DNA from: Scylla paramamosain
Taxonomy: Eukaryota; Arthropoda; Malacostraca; Decapoda; Portunidae
DNA length: 64,000 nucleotides
Direction of reading: 5' to 3'
Assembly: GCF_035594125.1 (NCBI RefSeq)
Contig: NC_087197.1
Coordinates: forward strand, 8,726,110-8,790,109
Shown here: piece after piece, positions 18,243-30,688 of the stretch
How the letters are laid out: each line of letters opens with the position of its first letter
How positions within the stretch are numbered: the stretch's first letter is position 1
Program-made: the position numbers and the translations under genes
Notes under the pieces: model-generated
The model's input: only the letters and a program-made list of their open reading frames with translations
Databases searched by the model: none
Told to the model about the DNA's origin: nothing

Positions 18243-21200
18243 GTTCTGTTTCTCAATTAAAAGTGTTATTCATGCATTTCAGCATTTTGGTATGTAAGAG
18301 ACTTCTCTATATACACGATTTTTTGCGTTTTTTGCATTGTGGTTCGTGTGAAACTATAAAACACTCATTATACACGTTTTTCGTAATGTTCTTTTGTTTC
18401 CCAATATAGAGTGCTTTCCATCCATTTTCGCATTTTTTGTAGGTAACAAGCTGAAAAACACTCAAAATATATCTTTTTGGTAATGTTATTCTATTTCTTC
18501 ATATTGGTTGGCTTGCATCCGTTTTAGCGTTTTTTTTCGTAAATCACTGAAAAGACACGTTTTCAGTAATATTGTTGAAATTCCTGAAAAAAAACTCAAA
18601 AGACAAAAATTCGTGTAATTTCCCCATATAGGTGGCTTTGCATGCACTTCTGGGTTTGGTACATAATTCCGGAAAAAAGCTAAAAAAATTTTTTGATAAT
18701 GTGTTTTTTACATAATTTCCCTGAATTTTGCCTGAATTTTGCAATCTTCATATCTATGTAGATGAATAACAAAAAAAAAAAATTCAATTTTTTTAGTTAT
18801 TTATTTTTTCTCTATTTGTGGGTTTTAGTTTTTTGGTACTTAAGGAACTTAAAAACTATCATAATACACGATTTTCGTAATGTCCTTTCGTTTCACAGAC
18901 ATAGGGTTCTTTGCATGTATTTAAGCTTTTTTATAGGTAACATGATCAAAAACACTCAAAATAATGTAACAAAATAATCTATAAATGTAATTTGGGATTT
19001 TCGTAACTAAGAATGTGAAAAACACTCAAAATACACACATTTGGTAAGGTAGTTCTGTATCTCAATTAAAAGTGTTATTAATGAGTTTTAGCATTTTGGT
19101 ATGTAAGAAACTTCTCTATATACACGAGTTTTTGCGGTTTTTGTCTTCTGGTTCTTGTGAAACTATAAAACAATCATTATACACCTTTCTCTAAATGTCC
19201 TTTTTTCTTCCCAATATAGAGTGCTTTTACATCCATTTTCGCGTTTTTTTATAGGTAAAAAGTTCAAAAACACGTTTTGGTAATGTTATTCTATTTCTTC
19301 ATATTCGTTGCTTTGCATCCGTTTTAGCGTTTTTTCTACGTAAAATGCTGAAAAGACACGTTTTCAGTAATTTTGTTTTGCATTAACATATTGACTGACT
19401 TCCATATTATTTATCGGTTTGGTGCCTAACATGCTGAAAAACACTGAAAAGACAGGTTTCTGGTAAAGTCGTTTAATTTCCTCATATAGGTGGCTTTGCA
19501 TGCACTTTAGGGTTTGGTAAATAACAATCCGAAAAAAAGCAATAATTAACTTTTTTGATAATGTTCTTTTTTCCACATAAATTCCCTGACTTTTGGCAGA
19601 ATTTTTTATTATTTTTTTTATTTTTTTTCTCTTTAAAGAGTGTTATTTGTGGGTTTTAACGTTTTGGTACTTAAGGAACTTCAAAACAGTCATAATACAC
19701 GTTTTTCGTAATATCCTTTCGAAAATAATAAGACACTCATTATACACGTTTCTCGTAATGTCCTTTTGTTTTCCAATAGGGAGTGCTTTGCATCCATTTT
19801 CACTTTTTTTGTAGGTAACAAGCTTAAAAACACTCAAAATATAGTTTTTTTGTAATGTTATTCTATTTTTTTTTCATATTGGTTGGTTTGCATCTGTTTT
19901 AGCGTTTTTCTACGTAAAACACCGAAAAGACACGTTTTCAGTAATTTTGTTTTGGATTCCCATATAGAGTGACTTCCATGTTATTTATCGTTTTGGTGCC
20001 TAACATGCTGAAAAACACTCATAAGACAGTTTTCTGGCAAAGACGTTTGATTTCCCCATATAGGTGGTTTTGCATGCACTTTAGGGTTTGCTACATAACA
20101 GTTGAGAAAAAAAAAGCTAAAATTAACTTTTTTGATAATGTTCTTATTTCAGAAAATTTCATGAATTTTGCTTGAATTTTGGCACCTCGGTACCTGTGAA
20201 GATGAATAAGAAAGAAAAAAAAATATCGTATTTTTTTATTTATTGATTTATTTTTTCTCAATAGAGAGTTATTTGTGGCTTTTAGCTTTTTGGTACTTAA
20301 TGAATTTAAAAACACTCATAATATAAGTTTCTTGTAATGTCCTTTCGTTTCCCACAAATAGGGTTCTTAGCATGTATTGAAGCGTTTTATTGGTAACATC
20401 ATCAAAAACATTCAAAATACATGTTTTTAGTAATGTTATTCTGTTTCTCCATAAAGTGTGTTTTGCATGCGTTTTAGCGTTTTGGTATATAAGGAGCTCA
20501 AAAACACTTAAAGGCAAGTTCTTGGTAAACATTGGTTTTATTTCCATGTAATGTGATTGCCCTTCTTTTTAGTGCTTTACTGCCTATCACGCTTCGTTTT
20601 TTTTTTTTTTTACCACATAAAGCTGGTTTCGCAATCAATTTGGGTTTTTGGGTAACTAAGAATGTGAAAAGCACTCAAAATACACGCATTTAGTAAGGTT
20701 TTTCTGTTTCTCAATTAAGAGTGTTATTCATGAATTTCGGCATTTTTGTATCTAGGAAACTAGCTAGTTTCGCATGTAATTTGAGATTTTCGTAACTAAG
20801 AACGTGAAAAACACTCAAAATACACACATTTTGTAAGGTAATTCTGTTTCTCAATTAAAAGTGTTATTCATGAGTTTCATCATTTTGGTATCTAAGAAAC
20901 TTCTCTAGGTACACGAGTTTTTGCGTTTTTTGCCTTTTGGTTCTTGTGGAACTATAAAACACTCATTATACACGTTTCTCAGAATGTCCTTTTGTTTTGC
21001 AATACTTTGCATCCATTTTTGCATTTTTTTTTAGGTAACAAGCTGAAAAACATTCAAAATATACATTTTTGGTAATGTTATTCTATTTCTTCATATTGGT
21101 TGGTTTGCATCCTTTTTAGCGTTTTTCTACGAAAAAACACTGAAAAGACACGTTTTCAGTAATTTTGTTTTGGATTCCCATATTGAGTGACTTCCATGTT

Positions 21201-23221
21201 ATTATCTTTCTGGTGCCTAACATACTGAAAAACACTCAAAAGTAAGGTTTCTCGTAAAGTCGTTTAATTTCCTCATGTAGGTGGCTTTGCATTCACTTAA
21301 GAGTTTGGTACATAACATTCCGAAAAAAAAAGCTAAAATTAACTTTTTTGATAATATTTTTTTATCACATAATTGACCAGAATTTTCCCAGAATTTTGGC
21401 CTATAAAGATGAATAACAAAAAAAAAATTGCCTTTTTTTATATATTTATTTATTTCTTCTTTATAAAGAGTGTTATTTGTGGGTTTTAGTTTTTTGGTTC
21501 TTAAGGAACTTAAAAACACTCATAATACACGTTTCTCGTAATGTCCTTTCGTTTCCCAAACATAGGATTCTTTGCATGTATTTTCGCGTTTTTATAGGTA
21601 GCATGATCAAAAACACTCAAAATACATGTTTTTGGTAATGTTATTCTAATTCTCCATAAAGGGTGTTTTGCATTCGTTTTAGCGTTTTGGTATGTAAGGA
21701 GCTCAAAAAAAAATTAAAGGCAAGTTCTTGGTAAAAGTTGGTTTCATTCTCATGTAATGTTATTGCCCTGCTTTTTAGTGCTTTATTGCCTAACACGCTC
21801 AAAAACACTCAAAGTCACTCCTCTGGTAATGTCATTTCTTGCCAACATAAAGCTAGTTTTACATGCAATTTGGGGTTTTGCTAAATAAGAATGTGAAAAA
21901 CACTCAAAATACACGCATTTCGTAAGGTTATTATGTTTCTCATTTAAGAGTGTTATTCATGAGTACCAGCATTTTGGTAACTAAGAAACTTCTCCATATA
22001 CACGAGTTTTTGCGTTTTTTGCCTTTTGGTTCTTCTGAAACTATAAAACACTCATTATTCACGTTTCTCGTAATGTCCTTTTGTTTCCCGATATAAAGTG
22101 CTTTGCATTCTTTTTCGCGTTTTTTGTAGGTAACAAGATTAAAAACACTCAAAATATTCGTTTTTGGGGATGTTTTTCTATTTCTTCGTATTGGTAGGTT
22201 TGCATCCGTTTTAGCGTTTTTCTACGTAAAACACTGAGAAGACATGTTTTCAGTAATTTTGTTTTGGATTCCAATATTGAGTTACTTCAATGGTATTTAT
22301 CGTTTTGTTGCCTAATATGCTAAAAAAAACACTCAAAAGACAGGTTTCTAGTAAAGTCGTTTAATTTCCATATATAGGTGGCTTTGCATGCACTTTAGAG
22401 TTTGGTACATAAGTCCGATAAAAATCTAGAATTAACTTTTTTGATAATGTTCTTTTTTCCACATAATTTCCCTGAATTTTGCCAGAATTTTGGCATCTTG
22501 GTACCTATGAAGATGAATAACAAAAAAAAAAAATTGCTATTTTTTTATTTATTTTTTTTTCTCTATAAAGAGTGTTATTTGTGGGTTTTAGCTTTTTGGT
22601 ACTTAAGGAACTTAAAAACACTCATAATGCACGTTTCTCATAATGTCCTTTCGTTTCCCAAATATAGGGTTCTTTGCATGTATTTAAGCGTTTTTATAGG
22701 TAACATGATCAAAAACACTCAAAATACATGTTTTTTTGTAATGTTTTTCTGTTTCTCCATAAAGGGTGTTTTGCATGCGTTTTAGCGTTTCAATATGTAA
22801 GGAGCTCAAAAACACTTAAAAAGCAAGTTCTTGGTAAAATTTGGTTTTATTTCCATGTAATGTGATTGCCCTGCTTTATAGTGCTTTATTGCCTAACACG
22901 CTCAAAAACACTCAAAAGACACTCTTCTGGTAATGTCATTTTTTTTTTCACATAAAGCTAGTTTCGCATGCAATTTCGGGTTTTGGTAACTAAGAATGTG
23001 AAAAACACTCAAAATACACGCATTTGGTAAGGTTGTTCTGTATCTCAATTAAGAGTGTTATTCATGAGTTTCAGCGTTTTGGTACCTAAGAATCTCAAAA
23101 ACACTCATAATGCATGTTTCTCGTAATGTCGCTCGTTTTCTTCATATAGGGTGCTATGCATGCATTTTGGCATTTTTTTCACGTAATAGCAAAAAAACAC
23201 TGAAAATACACGCTTTTGGTA
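18243..23221 (+). repeat. Domain A satellite array in left palindrome arm
   Basis: HOR units anchored near 18511, 19313, 19886, 21105 and 22198. The segment parallels about 1.4-8.6 kb in the same orientation, with deletions: about 500 bp lost at 19720 (after TAATATCCTTTCG) and about one HOR unit lost near 22160 relative to the first copy. A monomer-level rearrangement near 20755-20770 joins CTAGGAAACT to AGCTAGTTTCGCATG. No gene seen. Confidence 0.92.
21105..22192 (+). repeat. Representative 1.09-kb HOR unit
   Basis: A nearly complete HOR unit for reference. Approximate monomer boundaries are 21105, 21196, 21287, 21476, 21571, 21668, 21769, 21858, 21955 and 22102. Most monomers are 85-105 bp. 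The third (about 189 bp) carries an extra non-monomer insert including CCCAGAATTTTGGCC, GATGAATAAC and an A-run/T-run linker. The ninth (about 147 bp) carries an extra ACGAGTTTTTGCGTTTTTTG stretch. The order of variants is the same in the other units of domain A, which is what makes this a HOR rather than a simple tandem array. Confidence 0.82.
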
Positions 23222-24014
23222 ATAAGAACATAAGAACATAAGAAATAAGTAAATCTGCAAGAAGAATCTGCTATTATTGACTCCATTATTTTACATTCAA
23301 CAGAAGTTAAGCTGACAGGTTAGACGTTAAAGTTTTATCTCCTTTCTTAAAGGTAGGTACTATATTCGCCTGCCTTCAAATTACCGATACCTCACATGAC
23401 TAAAGTGATTTCCTAAGGACAGAAACTAACAGATTACTTATAACCTTTTTCCTTTCCTTAAATACTGTGGAATATATTTCATCTGGTCCTGGTGACTTGA
23501 ACTTTTCAACTTATCTATTTCCTGTTCCACTATCTCTTTTAGTTATGGTAATATCTGTCAGCTTCTCATCCTCTTCTACTCTAAATATCTTCTCACTATT
23601 CGGCAAATCCTGCATGTTTTCCTGGGCAAAGACAATTAAAAAATACTCGCTCACAGTTTTACTAATCTCTTCCCAACAACTAAGCAGGTCCCATTCTGCT
23701 GTCTTTAAGGAACTATTGTTTCTCTATTCTTCGTCTTATATGCCTGATAAAATCCCTTGGGGTCCATCATCGCTTGGCTGGCTACCTTTAATTCATAACT
23801 ATTTTTAGCTTTCCTTGTTAAACTCCTGACTTTTCTAATTCATTATATTGTGGCCTTAAAACCACTTCCCCTGTCTTTAATCTCATATATACTTCTCTTT
23901 CGCCCTATGTAATATTTTAACCTCAGTCATCCATTTAGGATCATTCTTTTGCGATCTTATTCTTCTGTAAGGGATGTTCCCTAACTGTCCTGAATGTAAT
24001 TTATCAACGAAATA
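23222..24014 (-). mobile_element. Decayed CR1/Jockey-like LINE remnant, left-arm copy
   Basis: About 790 bp of non-satellite sequence, mirror of 48387-49179. On the minus strand it encodes a decayed part of a LINE ORF2: a linker region, then the start of the reverse transcriptase with KSPGPDEIYS and VPTFKKGDK motifs, then after a frameshift PVSLTSVECKIMESIIADS. It then jumps straight to the 3' tail (CTTGCAGATTTACTTATTTC and 8-mer TTCTTATG repeats), so the catalytic core and the rest of ORF2 are deleted. Stops interrupt the frame. The plus-strand open frame at 23467-23808 is an antisense shadow of this relic. It lies exactly between domain A and domain B satellite. No target-site duplication is evident. 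Confidence 0.88.
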
Positions 24015-26451
24015 TTTATTTTGCTTCTCCATAAAGGGTGTTTTGCTTGGGTTTTAGCGTTTCTGTACAGAAGAACCTATAAAACACGTTTTTAGTAATG
24101 TTGTTTTGTATTCCTTTATAGAGTGCTTTCCATGCTTTTTTTTTTAGCGTTCTGGTGTCTAACACGTTGAAAAACACTCAAAAGACACGTTGATGATAAT
24201 GTCGTTTCGTTTCCCGATAAAGGGGGCTTCCAATGCATTTTGTCTTTTGGTACTTAACAATATGAAAAAGAGTTTAAGTAAAAGTTTTCGGTAGAGTTGT
24301 TTTTCCATATAAAGTGCTAATCATGTGTTTTTGAGTCTTGGTACCTAAAAAGCTCAAAATCTCTCATAATACACTTTTCTCGTAATGTCCTTTGTTTTCT
24401 CCATGTAGGATGCTTTGCGTGTAATTTGGCATTTTTGTACTTAACAAGCACAAAAACAATCATAATACATGTTTTTGGTAATGTTATTCTGTTTCTCCAT
24501 AAAGGTTGTTTTGCATGCGTTTCAGCGATTTTGGACGTAAGAAGGTCAAAAACACTCTAAAGATACTTTCTTGGTAATGTTATTTTATATTGCCAAATAG
24601 GGTGCTTTCAATGCTTTTTAGCATTTTGATTCCTAACACTCAAGTAAACACTCAAAAGACACGTTTCCTGTAATATAGTTTTGCTTCTTCATATAGGGAT
24701 CTGCATGCATTATGATGTTTTGCTACATAATATGAGAAACGCTCAAAATAAAGGTTTCAGGTAATGTTGTTCTTTTTCTCTATATGGGGTGCTATTTATG
24801 CGTTTTAGCGTTTTGGTACTTAGGAAGCTCAAAAACACTAACGTTTTTGGTAAGGTTTTTCTATTTGGTAGGGTTATTCGTGTTTGTTGCACGTGGTTTA
24901 GCGTTTTGAAACGTAAAAAGTTTAAAACACTTAAAAGACATGCTTTTAGTAATGTTATTTTGCATTTCTATATAAAGTGCTTTCTATGCTATTTAGCGTT
25001 TTCGTGCATAACACGCTGAAAAACACATAAAAAACATTTTTTACATTGTTGTTTAATTTTCTCGTATAGCGAGCAAACATTATGGTGTTTTGCTACCTGA
25101 CAATGTGAAAAAAAACATTCAAATTACACGATTTTGGTAATATTTTTCTCTTTCTCCATACAGTGTGCTTCTCATTTATTTTAGCGTTTTGGTACCTGAG
25201 AAGCTGAAAAAAAAACTCATAATACACGTTTTTTGTCATGTCCTTTCATTTCCTCATATAGGCTCTTTTTGGTGCTTTGGTACCTAACAGGGTGTTTGCA
25301 TGTATTTTGACATTTTATTTCGTACGAACCTAAAAAAACACTCTAAAGAGACGTTTTAGTAGTTTTGTATTCCCCTATAGGGTGATTTCGTTGCTTCTTA
25401 CTGATTTGGTGCCTAACACGCTCAAAAAATAACAAAAGACAAGTTTCTAGTGATTTCGTTTCATTTCTTCATATAGGTTGCTTTATATGCATGTTGGCAA
25501 TTTGGTAATTATCAATGTAAAAAAATACACGTTTTTGGTAAGGTTGTTCTTTTTCTTCAGAGCACTATTGAAGCTTTTTACTGATTTGGTACTTAAGAGA
25601 GTAAAAAAAAAAAAACAAACAACAAACGTTTCTCGTAATGTCCTTTCATTTCCATATGCAGGGTGTTTTGTTTGATGATAGGCAATTTTGTACATAATAA
25701 GCTCAAAGACACTCAAAATACACGTTTTTGGTAAATGTATTCTGTTTCTCCATATAGGGTATTTTCATGCGTTTTTGATGTTTCATATATCTATATATGG
25801 GTCTTTGCATGCATTTTGGCTTTTTGGTAACTAACAATGTCATAACACTCAAAATACTCGTTTTTTTTTTTTTGGCAATATTGTTCTTTTTCTCCATATA
25901 GAACGTTATTCATGCGTTTTACCCTTTTGATACTAAGAAGGTCAAAAACACTCATAATACACGTTTCTCGTAATGTCTTTTGATTTTTCCCATATAGGGT
26001 ATTTTCGATTCATTTAGGCATTTTTTTATGTAACAATCTTATAAAACATAAAAAAAAAATACTTGTTTTTGGTAATGTTATTCTGTTTCTCCATAAAGGA
26101 TGTTTTCTATGTTTTTTTATCGTTTTGGTACGTAGGACACTCAAAAGAAACGTTTTCTTATTGTTGTTTTATATTCCCATATCAGGTGATTTGTATGCTT
26201 TTTAGCATTTTTGTGCCTAACACGCTGAAGAACATATTTTAAACACGTTTCTGAAATCTCGTTTCCTTTCCCCAAATAGGGGGCTTTACATGCATTATGG
26301 CGTTTTCATTCATAACAATGTGAAAACACTGAAAATATACGTTTTTGGTAATGTTATGTATATGTAATGTATGTATATTCATGCATTTTAGCGACTTCGT
26401 ACCTAATAAGTTAAAAAAAAAAAAAAACAATAGTACACATTTTAGTAACGT
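24015..26451 (+). repeat. Domain B monomeric satellite, forward
   Basis: Monomers of about 95 bp, for example with starts near 24123, 24225, 24322, 24416, 24506, 24602 and 24708. They share the GCGTTTTGGTACC, CTCAAAAACACTC and CACGTTTTTGGTAATG segments with domain A but are individually diverged, with no visible 1.1-kb higher-order pattern. Mirror partner is 45950-48386. No gene seen; small open frames here are repeat-derived. Confidence 0.9.
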
Positions 26452-27985
26452 AAACCACAAATAACACTCTTTATTTAGAAAAATAAATAAATAAATAAAT
26501 AAAAAAATTTTTTTTTTTTTTTTGTCATTCATCTTCATAGGTACCGAGATGCCAAAATTCTGGCAAAATTCAGGGCAATTATATGATAAAAGAACATTAT
26601 CCAAAAAGTTAATTTTAGCTTTTTTTTTTCGTACTGTTATGCACCAAACCCTAAAGTGCATGCAAAGCCACCTACATGGGAAAATTAAACGACTTTACCA
26701 GAAACCTGTCTTTTGAGTGTTTTTCAGTATGTTAAGCAACAAAACGATAAATAATATGGAAATAAATCAATATGGGAATACAAAACAAAATTACTGAAAA
26801 CGTGTCTTTTCAGTGTTTTACGTAGAAAAACGCTAAAACGGATGCAAACCAACCAATATGAAGAAATAAAATAACATTACCAAAAATATGTATTTTGAGT
26901 GTTTTTGATCATGTTACTTATAAAAACGCTTAAATACATGCAAAGAACCCTATGTTTAGGAAAGGAAAGGACATTACGAGAAACGTGTATTATGAGTGTT
27001 TTTAAGTTCTTTAAGTACCAAAAAGTTAAAACCCAAAAATAACACTCTTTATAGAGGAAAAATAAATAAATAAAAAATAGCATTTTTTTTTATTAATTTT
27101 CATAGGTACAAAGGTGCCAAAATTCTAACAAAATTCAGGGAAATTATGTGAAAAAAGAACATCATGAAAAAAATTAATTTTAGCTTTTTTTCGGACTGCT
27201 ATGTACCAAACCCTAAAGTGCATTCAAAGCCACCTATATGGGGAAATTAAACGACTTTACCAGAAACCTGTCTTTTGAGTGTTTTTCAGCATGTTAGGCA
27301 CCGAAACGATAAATAATATGGAAGTGTCTCTATATGGGAATCCAAAACAAAATTACTGAAAACATGTTTTTTTCAGTGTTTTACGTATAAGAACGCTAAA
27401 ACGGATGCAAACCAACCAATATGAAGAAATAGAATAACATTACCAAAAAGGTATATTTTGAGTGTTTTTGAGCTTGTTACCTACAAAAACGCGAAAGCAC
27501 TCTATATTGGGAAACAAAAGGACATTACGAGAAACGAGTATAATGAGTGTTTTATATTTTCACAAGAACCACAAGGCAAAACACGCAAAAACTCGTGTAT
27601 ATCGAGAAGTTTCTTAGATACCAAAATGCTGAAACTCATGAATAACACTCTTGATTGAGAAACAGAACAACCTTACCAAATGCGTGTATTTTGAGTGCTT
27701 TTCATATTCTTAGTTATCAAAACCCCAAATTGCATGCGAAACTAGCTTTATGTGGAAAAAAAATGACATTACCAGAAAAGTGTCTTTTCAGTGTTTTTGA
27801 TCGTGATAGGTAATAAAGCACTAAAAAGCTGGGCAATCACATTACATGGGAATAAAACCAACTTTTACCGAGAACTTACCTTTAAGTGTTTTAAAGCTCC
27901 TCACATACCAAAACGCTAAAACGCATACAAAACGCCCTTTATTGAGAAACAGAAAAACATTACCAAAAACGTGTGCTTTGAGTGT
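26452..27985 (-). repeat. Island of domain A satellite (reverse) inside domain B, not mirrored
   Basis: Reverse-complement domain A sequence, recognised by ATTCATCTTCATAGGTACCG, AACGCTAAAACGGATGCAAA and ACTCGTGTATATCGAGAAG. It spans slightly more than one HOR unit. It starts abruptly after TTTTAGTAACGT at 26451, where the right palindrome arm (45950 outward to 43484) continues with different, domain B sequence. It ends where monomers become B-like, near 27985. This is the only HOR-type DNA inside the B core and belongs to the asymmetric block of the left arm. Confidence 0.86.
26479..26502. repeat. (AAAT)n microsatellite
   Basis: Six or so AAAT repeats in the A-rich linker of the inverted domain A island. 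Confidence 0.85.
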
Positions 27986-30130
27986 TTTCCAGCTTGTTAT
28001 ATTTAAAATTTTCAAAATATATGTAAAGGACCCTATTTCGGGTAACGAAACGACATTCCCGGAAACATGTTGTTTTTTTACTTTTAAGCATAGTAGGCAT
28101 CTAACGCTAGAAAAAAAAAAAGGTATGGAAAATACTCTATATAGGAAAACAAAACTTCATGAAAAAAAAAATTTGTGTTTTGAGCTTATTACGTACCGAA
28201 ACTCTAAAATGCGTCGAAACCACCCATTATTAAAGAAACAGAAGAACGTTAGCAAAAAGGTGTGTTTTGATTTTTTTCTTGAGCTTATTAGGTAATAAAA
28301 CGCCAAAATTCATGCAAAATACCTTATACAGGGAAACGAAACGATATTAACAATATTCCCCATGTCAGGTACCAAAACGAGAAAATGCATACAAAGAACC
28401 CTAAATGAAGAAACAGAACAACATTACCAGTATCTTGTGTTATGAAAATTTTGGAGCTTGTTAGGTACTAAAACGAGAAAGTGCAAGCAAAGCACCCTAT
28501 ATGGGAAAAAAAAAAATAAAACATTTTTTTTTCTCTTTGTAATGTACAAACACGTTAAAACACATACCAAATAACGTGTAATGGAGAAACAGGACAACAT
28601 TGCCAGAAACGTGTATTTTGAGTGTTTTTGAGCTTCATAAGTACCAAAATGCCAAAATACATGCAAAGAACCCTCGTTGCAGTAACGGAACGATATTACC
28701 AGAAAATTGTCATATGGGTTGTTTTAGGGTATATTAAGCACCATATCGCTGAAATTTTTTTTTTTTTTTTAGTTTCTTGCGTACCAAAAAACTCAAACAC
28801 GTGGAAAATAACTTTTTAAGGAGAAACAACATTTGTGTTGAATGTTTTTCAGCTTTTTTAGATCGCAAAACACCAAAATGCATGCATATTACCCGATATT
28901 AGGAAAGAAACGATATTAACAGAGAAGTGCATTATGAGATTTTGTCCAAAACTCAAAAATATATGAATAACACTCTATATAAAGAAACAGAAAAATATTA
29001 CGAAAAACGTGTATTACAAGTTTTTTTTTTCGCAATGTTAGATAATAAAACTCCAAAATGCATACAAATCACCCTATCGAAGAAACAGAACATTACTAAA
29101 CACGTGTATTATGAGTGTTTTTCCCTGTGTTAGGTACTAAAACGCCAAAATGCATACAAAGTAGCCAATATGAAGAAACAGAACAAATTTATTAGAAAAA
29201 AAATATATAATGAGTGTTTTTGTGCTTGTTAGGTACCAAAACGCTTAAGTGCATGCAAAGCACGTTGTATGGGAAAAATAAAGAACATTCTTTTGATTGT
29301 TTTTTTTTTCTGCTTACGTACTAAAACGTTAAAATGCATGCAAAACGCCATTCATGGGCAAGTAGAACAACATTACGAACTTGTGTGTTTTAAGCGTTTT
29401 CCATCTTGTTAGGTACAAAGACGACAAAATGCATGCAAAATATCCTATTTGGGGTAATAAAACGATTTTACCAGAAACGTGTCATTTGGGTGTTTTTTTT
29501 TTTTTACATCAAAACGCTGAAAAGAATGGAAAACACTATACATGGGAAAATAAAACATTATCAAAAACGTGTTTTTTGCGTGTATTTGAGCTTATTACGT
29601 ACCAAATCGCTAAAACACTCCAAAACAATCTTTATGGAGGAACAGAACATTACCCGAAACGGGTGTTTTGAGTGTTTTTGAACTTGAAAAGTACCAAAAC
29701 GCAAAAATGCATGCAAATTACCCGATATTTTGAAATAAAACGATATTAACAGAAAAGTCTATTAAGAGTGTTTTTTTTGAGCTTGTTATGTACCAAAACG
29801 ATAATGTGCATGCAAAGCACTCTATTTGAGAAAAGCAAACAACATTGCAAAAAAAAAAACTTGTCTTTTAACAACGCGTGCAAAACACCTCTTATTGAGA
29901 AACCTATCAACATTACTGAAAACGTGTGTGTTTAATATTTTCCAGCTGGTTAGATATTAGTACGACATTAACAGAAAACGTGCCATTTGGATGTTTTTGA
30001 GCATATTAAGCACCAAAACTCTAAAACACATGAAAAATACTTTACATGGGAAGGCAAAATAACATTATCATCGTGTGTATTTTGAGGGTTTATCTTCTTA
30101 TGTACCAAAACGCTAAAACGCGCGAATATT
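27986..30130 (-). repeat. Domain B monomeric satellite, reverse
   Basis: Monomers in reverse orientation (TTAGGTACCAAAACGCTAAA, then ATGCAAAGCACCC). From 28617 on it mirrors the right arm (43483 downward); 27986-28616 belongs to the non-mirrored block. No gene; open frames such as 27846-28295 have only repeat-type translations. Confidence 0.88.
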
Positions 30131-30353
30131 TGTATACCAAAAAGATATATTTTTGGTTGTCTTGTTCTTTCATATAGGTAGCTTTCCATGCTTTTTATAA
30201 CTTTGGTACCTACCACGTTCATCAACACTCAAAAGACATGTTTCTGGAAATGTCGTTTCATTTTCCCATAGATGGTGCTCTGGAGGCATTTTGACGTTTT
30301 GGTACATAAAATTGTGAAAAACACTCAAAAGAAACGTTTTTGGTAATGTTCTG
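30131..30353 (+). repeat. Short forward-oriented domain B patch
   Basis: About two monomers flip to forward orientation (ACTTTGGTACCTACCACG and ATTTTGACGTTTTGGTACA) between reverse-oriented monomers. The left switch lies in a near-palindromic CCAAAAAGATATATTTTTGG and the right switch in AATGTTCTGTATGTACCAAA. The mirror patch is at about 41752-41970, so the flip predates palindrome formation. Confidence 0.84.
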
Positions 30354-30656
30354 TATGTACCAAAACGCTAAAATGCGTGCAAAACAACCATCATAAAGTA
30401 ACGTGTATTTCATAAATAAAAAAAAATAAAATAAAAAAACGACTATTTCTAGTGTTTTTTCAGCTTCTTACGTACAAAAAGACCAAAATGCATCCAAAGC
30501 ACCCTATATGATGAAGCAAAACGACATTACAAAAACACGTATTATGAGTGTTTTTGAGTTTCTTAGGTACCAAAACGCTACTAAGCGTGAACAGCACTCT
30601 TAATGGAGAAAAAGAATATTTTATTTTTTATTTTCATTTATTTATTTATTTTTTTT

Positions 30657-30688
30657 GTGTGTGTGTATGTGTGTGTCTGTGTGTGTAT
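30657..30688. repeat. (TG)n microsatellite, left arm
   Basis: Imperfect GT/TG run preceded by a T-run. The mirror copy at 41412-41446 is a few repeats longer with a longer A-run; this indel accounts for a roughly 12-bp shift in arm pairing. Confidence 0.9.

Noticed and set aside
23467..23808. 113-residue plus-strand frame without obvious low complexity
   Set aside because: It is the antisense of the LINE reverse-transcriptase relic; the recognisable motifs are on the minus strand. Its mirror at 48593-48934 is the same artefact.
26239..26661. 140-residue minus-strand frame spanning 26451
   Set aside because: It runs across the junction between B monomers and the A island and consists of standard repeat translations; the mirrored arm contains only part of it.
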